From contig OZ037897.1 of the NCBI GenBank assembly GCA_964035575.1, forward strand, positions 124,001-188,000: DNA of 64,000 bases. Reading direction: 5' to 3'. The notes under the pieces are model-generated. The model was not told where the DNA came from and did no database searches. It saw only the letters and a program-made list of their open reading frames with translations. Made by a program: the position numbers and the translations under genes. The DNA comes from Rhynchopus sp. YZ270_cl-10. Lineage: Eukaryota > Euglenozoa > Diplonemea > Diplonemida > Diplonemidae. Positions within the stretch are counted from its first letter, which is position 1, and the number at the start of each line of letters is the position of its first letter. Below are positions 23,651-32,551 of this stretch, piece by piece.

Positions 23651-24286
23651 CTTACTCCACATGGCTCCGTCAGCACGAGGTGCCACAGTCACTTCAGCCT
23701 GGCTGAGAGTGTACTCTCTGACTGCCCGTCCTCCACCCCCTCTTTCAATCCAAACCGGACATGGTACCGTGCCAACCTCGACCTCACAGGCACTTATTCA
23801 GGACAACTGCAAGGTGGATCAACGTCACTTCTTCTCTTTGTCGTTAAATCTCCAGAAGAAAGCCCTCAAAAAGACCCCCAAAACACAACCCTTCTCGTTG
23901 CGGTTGTGTTGTGAGGTCGAAAACACCTCTGGTGGGAAGAGATGTGGTGGTGTGGAGAGAGAGGTGTGGAGGAGGAATTCAAAGAGGTTCAAAAAAGGGG
24001 ATGTGGTGGGGTTATGAAGTAAAGGTTGTGAAGGTTCACCCGGAAAAAAGCAGGGAATAAAAGTGAGGAGCAAAACTGCACAAAAATTGTGTGGACAGCA
24101 GTTTCCACAAATACACCATCTTCCCTCACGATATGAGCGGATACAAAAGAGGGAAACATGGTGGTGCATATTACATAACTAGAATCGAAATGGTTATAAC
24201 AAAAGAAACGTTGACCAGATGAACGACACAAGTCTCTTTCGTGTCAACCTGATCGAAGTAATAGAAGGAAACTTAATCAGACGAAC

Positions 24287-24305
24287 CTAAGCCTCTCGTG
24301 CTTAG
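24287..24305. other. Intergenic hairpin with CTCTCGT loop (unit 3)
   Basis: A perfect six-pair stem CTAAGC/GCTTAG around the loop CTCTCGT, followed by TCACCTTGAAG and preceded by CTTAATCAGACGAAC. It lies inside a segment of about 100 nt (24264-24368) present in units 3 and 4 but absent from units 1 and 2. It is similar to the hairpins at 60200 and 63817. Confidence 0.6.
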
Positions 24306-25046
24306 TCACCTTGAAGTATATAGACAAAGCAACGTGGATGTTGCAAGAATACAACAAACAATCAGAGGTGAATGATAAATACGACATTTACGCAGTACCT
24401 ATCGTTCAAAAGAAGCGAAGCTCAAAAGCGCCCAACATACTGTGGATGCAGAGGCATTTTTGGTTCTTCACAACAACAAGAAACGCTAATAAAAAAACAA
24501 CCCACACCAACACCTGAATAGACGAAACGGATTGCGGGTGTTTGGTAGATAACAACGGTTCATCACCCAACCACAGCGATGCAGATGTCCTATCATGTGT
24601 GTTGTTGTGGCCACAACCGGGGTGGGCCCGGTGTTCTATAAAGGCAAAGAGAAAGGGGAAAACGGGAAAAAGAGAGAATTGCAGACGTAACCAATGTTTT
24701 GCTGTTACGTCTGGTGTCATTGGAGGAATTCGTGAAAGCTACGAAAGAGGAGATGATGTGCACTGATCCTGCACTGCACGGCCTTTGCAACCGATTCTAT
24801 ATTCGGGCGAATGATGCAGCACAGGAAAGTCAGTGGTATTGAAAATGCAGAGGAATCATAGAAACACAAGACTTGCCAGAAACTCGCAAAACAGTAAAGT
24901 GCGATGGCATCGTTGTGTAATAATTTGTGTTGGATGCGGTTGATGAATTGATAGAAACACTCCAAAAGTCTCAATTTGAGACACTCGAGTTATCTTTTTT
25001 TACAAAAAAACCTCGACCACGACTTAAGCACCGTAGGTCACATGCC

Positions 25047-26528
25047 CTACCTGCGGCGGCACGACCTCCACGACCTGTTGCCCACACACCTCAGTCCCCA
25101 TCCACAGCAGGACTCACGCCACATGCACGAACTGTGCTCACGAAGCCTGTACCTGCACTGCCGTGGTGGTGGTGGTGGCGGTGGTGTAGCGGGAGCACCC
25201 CACCCAAGCAGACGGCACGACTTCCCACGACGTGGTGTGCACGCAGGCATGCACTTTGCGTAGCGTGAGTGCACCTCAAAGCAATGGGTGCCCGACACAC
25301 AACACCAAGGCGAGGAGCGGCAGCTGCCCCACATCTGCACAGGCCATCTGCAGTACGACGGTGACGGCACAGGGCGTGGTGCGGGTGGTCTCACAGGTGG
25401 GCTTGCTGTCCTGGGTGGGCTGCGTGTCCTTGGCGGGCTGCTTCGCGGACTCGGGGTTCTCCTTGGCGGGCTTGGTGCACCACCCTCAACACGCACATTG
25501 ACACGGCACTCAGAGGAAGGGCCGTCGGATGCTGTGAAGGTTGCAGACAAGACAAACATGCGTCCTGCGTCGTTGCGTGTTGGTGTGTAGCGCATGGATG
25601 CGTAGCCTGTGTCGACAAGGGTTGTCCCGGAGCGTGTCAGGAGCTGTGTGTTGGGTGCGTTTGTGTTTGGGTACGTGACACGCATGGAGCGTGATGCGGT
25701 GTAGAGTGCGTTGAAGTCCACACTGAAGGTCTTGCCCACAGGGATCACGAGTGTTGTGCTCTCGCTCTGTGAGGCAATGCAGCGGGGTGCAGAGAACCGT
25801 GTCGAGCATTTGTTGTACATGAACTCAATCCCGGCCACGTCGCCTGCACTCAGCCCGTTGCGCTGCCCAATTGGCTGTGGCGAGATGATTGTTGGCCGAC
25901 GTCCAATTCTGAAGCCGTTCGGTCCATAGTGCATGATCGACCCGTAGTCGTACTTGCCCAGGTCACGTCCACCGTTACTGTTCTTGTTGAAGTTGTGCTC
26001 CATTCCGCGGGACACCTGCGAAAAATCAACCGTCACGTAGTTGTCTCTGTCCTTCCGCGACTGCTCGTGTGAAAGACCCAGCGAGTGGCCGATCTCGTGA
26101 ATCGTCGCACCCACGTAACACCCATTCGCAATGCTGACACTGTTGACACCGGTGCTGCGTCTCCCCACAGGTGAACTGCACCCATTTCCGTTTTGGAAAC
26201 GGATGTACGGACGTGGACACGACGAGTCAGAGAAACACTGGTTGAAACGGAAGCACGTCTTCGACTCCCAGTTCCGCACTGCACCTGCCACACGTGAGTC
26301 AGAGGACCTGAGTGGCGACGCAATGTAATAGTTCACAGCCCGCCCCACAGGGAACAGCTGCGACGAACGTGACAGCGGTGTGGCCCCAAGCACCTTCCCG
26401 TCACGGTCAGTCTCAATGGGCACCTGGATGTCACCTTCCACAATGTTGAAGTCGTAATCCCAATCGGCACGTCCAGACACAGCAGCACACATGCTCAGGA
26501 CTATCAAGGGTGACGTCTGCCAGGACAT
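25047..26528 (-). CDS. Secreted astacin metalloprotease (array copy 3)
   Basis: A 493-residue astacin with the same plan as copy 1: signal peptide, aspartate-switch propeptide (VEGDIQV), M12A catalytic domain with HEIGHSLGLSHEQSRKDRD and SIMHY, beta-rich domain, Pro/Ser/Arg linker, and CBM1-like plus second Cys-rich module. All zinc and catalytic residues are present. It differs from copy 1 by a 12-nt insertion in the linker (adding Arg-Ser-Ser-Pro-like residues) and a few substitutions. Copy 4 encodes the identical protein over the parts I compared. It faces the plus-strand gene at 26674 across 145 nt. Expected to be exported and active. Confidence 0.93.
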   Translation of the reverse strand: MSWQTSPLIVLSMCAAVSGRADWDYDFNIVEGDIQVPIETDRDGKVLGATPLSRSSQLFPVGRAVNYYIASPLRSSDSRVAGAVRNWESKTCFRFNQCFSDSSCPRPYIRFQNGNGCSSPVGRRSTGVNSVSIANGCYVGATIHEIGHSLGLSHEQSRKDRDNYVTVDFSQVSRGMEHNFNKNSNGGRDLGKYDYGSIMHYGPNGFRIGRRPTIISPQPIGQRNGLSAGDVAGIEFMYNKCSTRFSAPRCIASQSESTTLVIPVGKTFSVDFNALYTASRSMRVTYPNTNAPNTQLLTRSGTTLVDTGYASMRYTPTRNDAGRMFVLSATFTASDGPSSECRVNVRVEGGAPSPPRRTPSPRSSPPRTRSPPRTASPPVRPPAPRPVPSPSYCRWPVQMWGSCRSSPWCCVSGTHCFEVHSRYAKCMPACTPRRGKSCRLLGWGAPATPPPPPPPRQCRYRLREHSSCMWRESCCGWGLRCVGNRSWRSCRRR

Positions 26529-26673
26529 TGCTGTGCTGACTGTTCTTGTGTGTGTGTAATCTGATGTGTGAGGGTGGGTGGGACTGCGAGAGTGTGGATC
26601 AACACTAAAACTGAGCAACTTGCAAGAGGGGGTCGTAGACGGGGAGTGCTCCTCCCTCCCTGTCTACAGGGAC

Positions 26674-27459
26674 ATGGAGACTGCGAGGAGTCGGTACAAG
26701 AAGAGGACAAAAGACGAGAACGCGCAGAGGCGGCTGATTGCAGAGCACATTTGCCAAGCCTTCACGGACAAGTGTGAGAATGGGAGGGAATCAAACATAG
26801 CGTTCTGGAACGCTCTCAGAGTACTGTCACCACATCCACCCCCCCCCAATCGTGTTTTGGGAGACTTACACTGGTTCCGTCAACATGAAGGACAAAGGAG
26901 CCAAGAAAGGAGCCAAGAAAGCCTCAAGGAAGGCACAAAAGAAGCCTGCGCGACGCCCTCTCCACTGCCAAAACAGGAGGACCTGCGCGATGACAGCGAG
27001 AGCGACAGCGAAATCGGCCTAGACTGGGTTCCACCACCTCCTCAGTACAATGTACAGGACCTCGGTCCCGCGCACACAGGCGCCGCTTCTGACGTGTCCG
27101 GGCGTGCTGGGGACGCGCACGGACAGGACATCCTGCACCTGCAAGAGGTCGTCGCTTCCGGTGACGGATTCCTGCGGGGGCCAGATGCACTGACCGGGCT
27201 TGTCCCGCAGGAGCTGCAGGAGGTTGCGAGGGTGCCCGCCGTGCAGAAGACCGCAGCAGACTTCCCGTACGGAGGTAGGAAGTGCGCGCAGCTCCTCGCA
27301 GCAGACCGGGCCCGACTTGTCGCAAGTGGTGATGTTATCCCGGACGCGCCTGCCATCCCATCCCATGAGGTTTGGCACGCTGAGGTGAAGATGTGGCCAC
27401 CGCAGCAGTACATCAAGGAGCATGGGGTGTGCGATCTGCATGGCCTGTACTGCCTTTGA
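26674..27459 (+). CDS. Plus-strand array gene, unit 3 form, unknown function
   Basis: A 261-residue frame from the ATG at 26674. The first 50 or so residues match unit 1 (METARSRYKKRTKDENAQR). After CENGRES it takes a different course: a Pro/His stretch, a charged region (SQERSQESLKEGTKEA), an acidic run (EDLRDDSESDSEIGLDW), then a GC-rich C-terminal half with normal-looking codon use (HLQEVVASGDGFLRGPDA, AIPSHEVWHAEVKMW) ending CDLHGLYCL. Relative to unit 1, two segments are missing and about 560 nt are added at 26893-27458. In another frame the added piece starts MKDKGAKKGAKKASRKAQKK, a lysine/alanine-rich stretch resembling a histone H1-like tail, so the original gene organisation may differ. 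I recognise no domain. Whether it is a functional gene or passenger sequence is unresolved. Confidence 0.45.
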   Translation: METARSRYKKRTKDENAQRRLIAEHICQAFTDKCENGRESNIAFWNALRVLSPHPPPPNRVLGDLHWFRQHEGQRSQERSQESLKEGTKEACATPSPLPKQEDLRDDSESDSEIGLDWVPPPPQYNVQDLGPAHTGAASDVSGRAGDAHGQDILHLQEVVASGDGFLRGPDALTGLVPQELQEVARVPAVQKTAADFPYGGRKCAQLLAADRARLVASGDVIPDAPAIPSHEVWHAEVKMWPPQQYIKEHGVCDLHGLYCL

Positions 27460-28095
27460 CTTACTCCACATGGCTCCGTCAGCACGAGGTGCCACAGTCA
27501 CTTCAGCCTGGCTGAGAGTGTACTCTCTGACTGCCCGTCCTCCACCCCCTCTTTCAATCCAAACCGGACATGGTACCGTGCCAACCTCGACCTCACAGGC
27601 ACTTATTCAGGACAACTGCAAGGTGGATCAACGTCACTTCTTCTCTTTGTCGTTAAATCTCCAGAAGAAAGCCCTCAAAAAGACCCCCAAAACACAACCC
27701 TTCTCGTTGCGGTTGTGTTGTGAGGTCGAAAACACCTCTGGTGGGAAGAGATGTGGTGGTGTGGAGAGAGAGGTGTGGAGGAGGAATTCAAAGAGGTTCA
27801 AAAAAGGGGATGTGGTGGGGTTATGAAGTAAAGGTTGTGAAGGTTCACCCGGAAAAAAGCAGGGAATAAAAGTGAGGAGCAAAACTGCACAAAAATTGTG
27901 TGGACAGCAGTTTCCACAAATACACCATCTTCCCTCACGATATGAGCGGATACAAAAGAGGGAAACATGGTGGTGCATATTACATAACTAGAATCGAAAT
28001 GGTTATAACAAAAGAAACGTTGACCAGATGAACGACACAAGTCTCTTTCGTGTCAACCTGATCGAAGTAATAGAAGGAAACTTAATCAGACGAAC

Positions 28096-28114
28096 CTAAG
28101 CCTCTCGTGCTTAG
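28096..28114. other. Intergenic hairpin with CTCTCGT loop (unit 4)
   Basis: Identical copy of the hairpin at 24287-24305, displaced by the 3809-nt unit length, in the same extra segment of about 100 nt. Confidence 0.6.
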
Positions 28115-28855
28115 TCACCTTGAAGTATATAGACAAAGCAACGTGGATGTTGCAAGAATACAACAAACAATCAGAGGTGAATGATAAATACGACATTTAC
28201 GCAGTACCTATCGTTCAAAAGAAGCGAAGCTCAAAAGCGCCCAACATACTGTGGATGCAGAGGCATTTTTGGTTCTTCACAACAACAAGAAACGCTAATA
28301 AAAAAACAACCCACACCAACACCTGAATAGACGAAACGGATTGCGGGTGTTTGGTAGATAACAACGGTTCATCACCCAACCACAGCGATGCAGATGTCCT
28401 ATCATGTGTGTTGTTGTGGCCACAACCGGGGTGGGCCCGGTGTTCTATAAAGGCAAAGAGAAAGGGGAAAACGGGAAAAAGAGAGAATTGCAGACGTAAC
28501 CAATGTTTTGCTGTTACGTCTGGTGTCATTGGAGGAATTCGTGAAAGCTACGAAAGAGGAGATGATGTGCACTGATCCTGCACTGCACGGCCTTTGCAAC
28601 CGATTCTATATTCGGGCGAATGATGCAGCACAGGAAAGTCAGTGGTATTGAAAATGCAGAGGAATCATAGAAACACAAGACTTGCCAGAAACTCGCAAAA
28701 CAGTAAAGTGCGATGGCATCGTTGTGTAATAATTTGTGTTGGATGCGGTTGATGAATTGATAGAAACACTCCAAAAGTCTCAATTTGAGACACTCGAGTT
28801 ATCTTTTTTTACAAAAAAACCTCGACCACGACTTAAGCACCGTAGGTCACATGCC

Positions 28856-30337
28856 CTACCTGCGGCGGCACGACCTCCACGACCTGTTGCCCACACACCT
28901 CAGTCCCCATCCACAGCAGGACTCACGCCACATGCACGAACTGTGCTCACGAAGCCTGTACCTGCACTGCCGTGGTGGTGGTGGTGGCGGTGGTGTAGCG
29001 GGAGCACCCCACCCAAGCAGACGGCACGACTTCCCACGACGTGGTGTGCACGCAGGCATGCACTTTGCGTAGCGTGAGTGCACCTCAAAGCAATGGGTGC
29101 CCGACACACAACACCAAGGCGAGGAGCGGCAGCTGCCCCACATCTGCACAGGCCATCTGCAGTACGACGGTGACGGCACAGGGCGTGGTGCGGGTGGTCT
29201 CACAGGTGGGCTTGCTGTCCTGGGTGGGCTGCGTGTCCTTGGCGGGCTGCTTCGCGGACTCGGGGTTCTCCTTGGCGGGCTTGGTGCACCACCCTCAACA
29301 CGCACATTGACACGGCACTCAGAGGAAGGGCCGTCGGATGCTGTGAAGGTTGCAGACAAGACAAACATGCGTCCTGCGTCGTTGCGTGTTGGTGTGTAGC
29401 GCATGGATGCGTAGCCTGTGTCGACAAGGGTTGTCCCGGAGCGTGTCAGGAGCTGTGTGTTGGGTGCGTTTGTGTTTGGGTACGTGACACGCATGGAGCG
29501 TGATGCGGTGTAGAGTGCGTTGAAGTCCACACTGAAGGTCTTGCCCACAGGGATCACGAGTGTTGTGCTCTCGCTCTGTGAGGCAATGCAGCGGGGTGCA
29601 GAGAACCGTGTCGAGCATTTGTTGTACATGAACTCAATCCCGGCCACGTCGCCTGCACTCAGCCCGTTGCGCTGCCCAATTGGCTGTGGCGAGATGATTG
29701 TTGGCCGACGTCCAATTCTGAAGCCGTTCGGTCCATAGTGCATGATCGACCCGTAGTCGTACTTGCCCAGGTCACGTCCACCGTTACTGTTCTTGTTGAA
29801 GTTGTGCTCCATTCCGCGGGACACCTGCGAAAAATCAACTGTCACGTAGTTGTCTCTGTCCTTCCGCGACTGCTCGTGTGAAAGACCAAGCGAGTGGCCG
29901 ATCTCGTGAATCGTCGCACCCACGTAACACCCATTCGCAATGCTGACACTGTTGACACCGGTGCTGCGTCTCCCCACAGGTGAACTGCACCCATTTCCGT
30001 TTTGGAAACGGATGTACGGACGTGGACACGACGAGTCAGAGAAACACTGGTTGAAACGGAAGCACGTCTTCGACTCCCAGTTCCGCACTGCACCTGCCAC
30101 ACGTGAGTCAGAGGACCTGAGTGGCGACGCAATGTAATAGTTCACAGCACGCCCCACAGGGAACAGCTGCGACGAACGTGACAGCGGTGTGGCCCCAAGC
30201 ACCTTCCCATCACGGTCAGTCTCAATGGGCACTTGGATGTCACCTTCCACAATGTTGAAGTCGTAATCCCAATCGGCACGTCCAGACACAGCAGCACACA
30301 TGCTCAGGACTATCAGGGGTGACGTCTGCCAGGACAT
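28856..30337 (-). CDS. Secreted astacin metalloprotease (array copy 4)
   Basis: A 493-residue astacin with the same domains and intact active site as copy 3. Reading the two side by side I see six base differences within the coding sequence, all in the 5' third of the gene (about 29840-30320), and all six are synonymous (for example in the codons of GLSHEQ, NYVTV, GRAV, DGKV, IQVP and SPLIV). The remaining two thirds and the whole left part of the unit look identical. The upstream region keeps only about 87 nt of the array before unique sequence begins, so this copy has lost the divergent plus-strand neighbour and may be regulated differently. Confidence 0.93.
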   Translation of the reverse strand: MSWQTSPLIVLSMCAAVSGRADWDYDFNIVEGDIQVPIETDRDGKVLGATPLSRSSQLFPVGRAVNYYIASPLRSSDSRVAGAVRNWESKTCFRFNQCFSDSSCPRPYIRFQNGNGCSSPVGRRSTGVNSVSIANGCYVGATIHEIGHSLGLSHEQSRKDRDNYVTVDFSQVSRGMEHNFNKNSNGGRDLGKYDYGSIMHYGPNGFRIGRRPTIISPQPIGQRNGLSAGDVAGIEFMYNKCSTRFSAPRCIASQSESTTLVIPVGKTFSVDFNALYTASRSMRVTYPNTNAPNTQLLTRSGTTLVDTGYASMRYTPTRNDAGRMFVLSATFTASDGPSSECRVNVRVEGGAPSPPRRTPSPRSSPPRTRSPPRTASPPVRPPAPRPVPSPSYCRWPVQMWGSCRSSPWCCVSGTHCFEVHSRYAKCMPACTPRRGKSCRLLGWGAPATPPPPPPPRQCRYRLREHSSCMWRESCCGWGLRCVGNRSWRSCRRR

Positions 30338-30519
30338 TGCTGTGCTGACTGTTCTTGTGTGTGTGTAATCTGATGTGTGAAGGTGGGTGGGACTGCGAGA
30401 GTGTGGATCAACACTAAAACTGAGACGTGGGAGGATAAGTTTATATACACGAACTTCACCAACCAACAAAAGTACTTACAACCCAGCAAGAAGAGAAAAC
30501 ATTTTATTTTATACCACGC

Positions 30520-30792
30520 GTGAAAAACGTTTTATGGTCGTAACTGGCCTAAAAAGTGAGTGAAATAAGATTCGTTTTATTTCACGCAAATTGCACTAGG
30601 GTAACCCAGAGAGTGAAATAAAATATCACGGAGTGAAAAAAAAAAAAATTGCCTGCAAAATGCCTTTGCAAATAAAATATTTTTTTTTTCACGCTGTTTT
30701 TGTTCGTAATTTTACCCCAAAAAGCGTGAAAGTGAAAAGTGGGTGCTAGGCTCAACGTTTAGGCCAGTTACGACCATAAATACGTTTTTCAC
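30520..30792. repeat. MITE-like element with 34-35 bp inverted ends
   Basis: The left arm (30520-30553) and right arm (30758-30792) are inverted copies differing by one extra base; both hold GGCCAGTTACGACCATAAA or its complement. Similarity continues weakly a further 15-20 nt outward. The interior is AT-rich with repeated GTGAAATAA words and no coding capacity. Size and form fit a non-autonomous DNA element; I could not define target-site duplications with confidence. Confidence 0.6.
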
Positions 30793-30810
30793 TTGTGGAA
30801 TAAAATTACA

Positions 30811-30959
30811 TATTGAGTGAAATAAGAACATTTTCTTGCACTTGCCACTAAAAAGGCACCCTCGTGACTCTTATTCCCCTCGCTTCGCTCGGGAAATAAC
30901 GCACTCGGGCACCTTTTTAGTGGCGCGTGAAATAAAATAGTTCTTATTTCACTCGAATA
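30811..30959. repeat. Second foldback repeat, about 150 nt
   Basis: Outer arms TATTGAGTGAAATAAGAAC (30811-30829) and its complement (30940-30959, one extra base) enclose inner arms GCCACTAAAAAGG (30844-30856) and CCTTTTTAGTGGC (30912-30924), with CTCGCTTCGCTCG near the centre. The whole block could fold into one long hairpin. It shares the GTGAAATAA word with the adjacent element, so the two may be related. No coding capacity. Confidence 0.6.
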
Positions 30960-31098
30960 AATAGTTATTTTTATGAAAACTCGATTTGTATTAGTGTATA
31001 ATGTCAGCACGGAAGTACTGAAACTCGCTTTAATAAGTTACACAGGAAACGCTTCTGATCCGTTCGCCCCCCTTCCTTCCTCCCTCCCTCTCACCCTC

Positions 31099-32551
31099 TC
31101 ACCCCAACGCCGCAATGAGCTGCTCCCTCTCCTGCTGCCAGACACTCCACGACACCTTCAGCATCGTCTCGAAGTGCGCATCCTCCACCACCGCCTCGCC
31201 CACGGTCTGGTAGTACAGCGCAAACTCCGTGAAGTCGACCGCACCCTGCGGGTAGTGCCCCATATCCCAATAGGTGTAGAAGTCAGACAGCCCACGACCC
31301 TTCCCGATGCGCCCGGTGGCGACGTCTGGGATGTAGTCTGCTGTGTAGTGTTCGTGGAGGTAGCGTACGGGGACGAGGCCGCGTTTGTCTTTGGGGAAGA
31401 GACGCCAGGTGCGTTCCAGAGCCATGAGGCGTCTGGGTGGGAGGTCGCCTGCGAGGGTGTGCAGCAGGCTCAGGTAGTCGAGCTGGCCTACGCCACGTGT
31501 GTCGAAGCCTTCGAAGAGGATGTTGACGTCCTCGCTGCTGAGGGAGTAGTGCAGAAGACATTCGCGGATCGTCGCGCCGAAGCCCTCCATGCTGATGTAC
31601 CCCGACCGGGCTGGGTCGTGTTTGCGCAGCTCGCGTGCAAAGTGGTGCACCTTGAGCGCCATCTTCTCGTTAATGCATTTGCGCAGTCTGGTCGCAACAT
31701 CCTCAGCCCTTTGCAGGGCGAGGACCCTCGCAATGCTGCCTTCACGTCCTTCGATGCTCATATGGCTGGTGGGGATGCGGTTGGCAGCGTGCATGGGCAC
31801 ATCGTCGAGGTTCCAGGTCAGGCATAGAAGCTCTATGAATTCGTCGTCGTGTGCAATGCCTGCGGACATCCCGCTGTACCGCTGTTCAAACTCCTGCTTT
31901 GAAACGAAGCCATCTTTGTTGCTGTCGAAGTCTGTCAGAAACGCTTCCAGAACCTCCTCCTCCGTGCGCGCACCCTTCTGCACGTCTGGGTGTGCGTGAG
32001 CTTGGTAGGCACGTTTCAGCTCTTCGAGACTGAGCTTGCCGTCTCCGTTCTGGTCGAACTTCGCGAAGGCACGCTCGATGAATGCCTTCCGCTTTGGGTT
32101 CAGCCCTACACGGAACACAGATAGGAACTCCGAGACTCCGATCAAGCCGTCCCCATCAATATCGAAGAGACGTACCTGGAGGAATGGGGAAAGAAAAGGA
32201 GGGAAAAGTTTGTCAGATCCTTACCTAAATACGAAAGAGGAAAAGAGCGGGGGGTGAAAATATGTCCGACTGAGATCAGATCTCGGCAGTTGTGTTGCAT
32301 TTGTAAAGTGTGCATTTTTAAAAAAAATGACATACCAAGCTGTCCAGCTCAGCCTCAGACAGCTGCAGCCCAAAGGTCCTGAGGCAGCTTGCAAACTCCT
32401 CTCTGTCTAGGTGCAGGCTGTCGTCGTCGTCGGCCAGGCGGAAGCAGTTGCTCAGCTCCTTGACGCCTGTCGCACCGTGCGAACGCACCACCAGCCGCTT
32501 CAACTTCAGCAGCAGCGCCTTCTGTTCTCGCTGAATCGCAGCTGACTGCAT
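31099..32551 (-). CDS. Calcyphosin-like EF-hand calcium-binding protein (two exons)
   Basis: A 430-residue multi-EF-hand protein. Exon 1 is 32551-32336 (72 codons), the intron 32176-32335 (GTATGT...CTCCAG, phase 0), exon 2 32175-31099. Three good calcium loops follow each other: DIDGDGLIGVSE (77-88), DQNGDGKLSLEE (113-124) and DSNKDGFVSKQE (156-167), each with acidic residues at positions 1, 3, 5 and 12. A degenerate hand lies before them (DDDDSLHLDREEF), and weaker hand-like stretches follow (DPARSGYISMEGF, DTRGVGQLDYLSL). The order of hands recalls calcyphosin and related cytosolic or flagellar calcium sensors. There is no signal peptide, membrane segment or kinase domain. It is likely a regulatory calcium sensor; its partner is unknown. 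Confidence 0.88.

Larger units (their letters stand above)
17729..30424. repeat. Four-unit tandem array of astacin-containing repeats
   Basis: Four direct repeats start at the same sequence (CAACGTCACTTC): unit 1 17729-21367 (3639 nt), unit 2 21368-23819 (2452 nt), unit 3 23820-27628 (3809 nt), unit 4 27629-30424 (about 2796 nt, cut short). Each full unit has a non-coding left part, a minus-strand astacin and a divergent plus-strand gene. Unit 2 has lost most of the astacin. Unit 4 ends just upstream of its astacin, at CTGAG, where unique sequence begins. Units 3 and 4 are almost identical, so the last duplication is recent. Unequal exchange between direct repeats would explain the layout. 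Confidence 0.93.
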
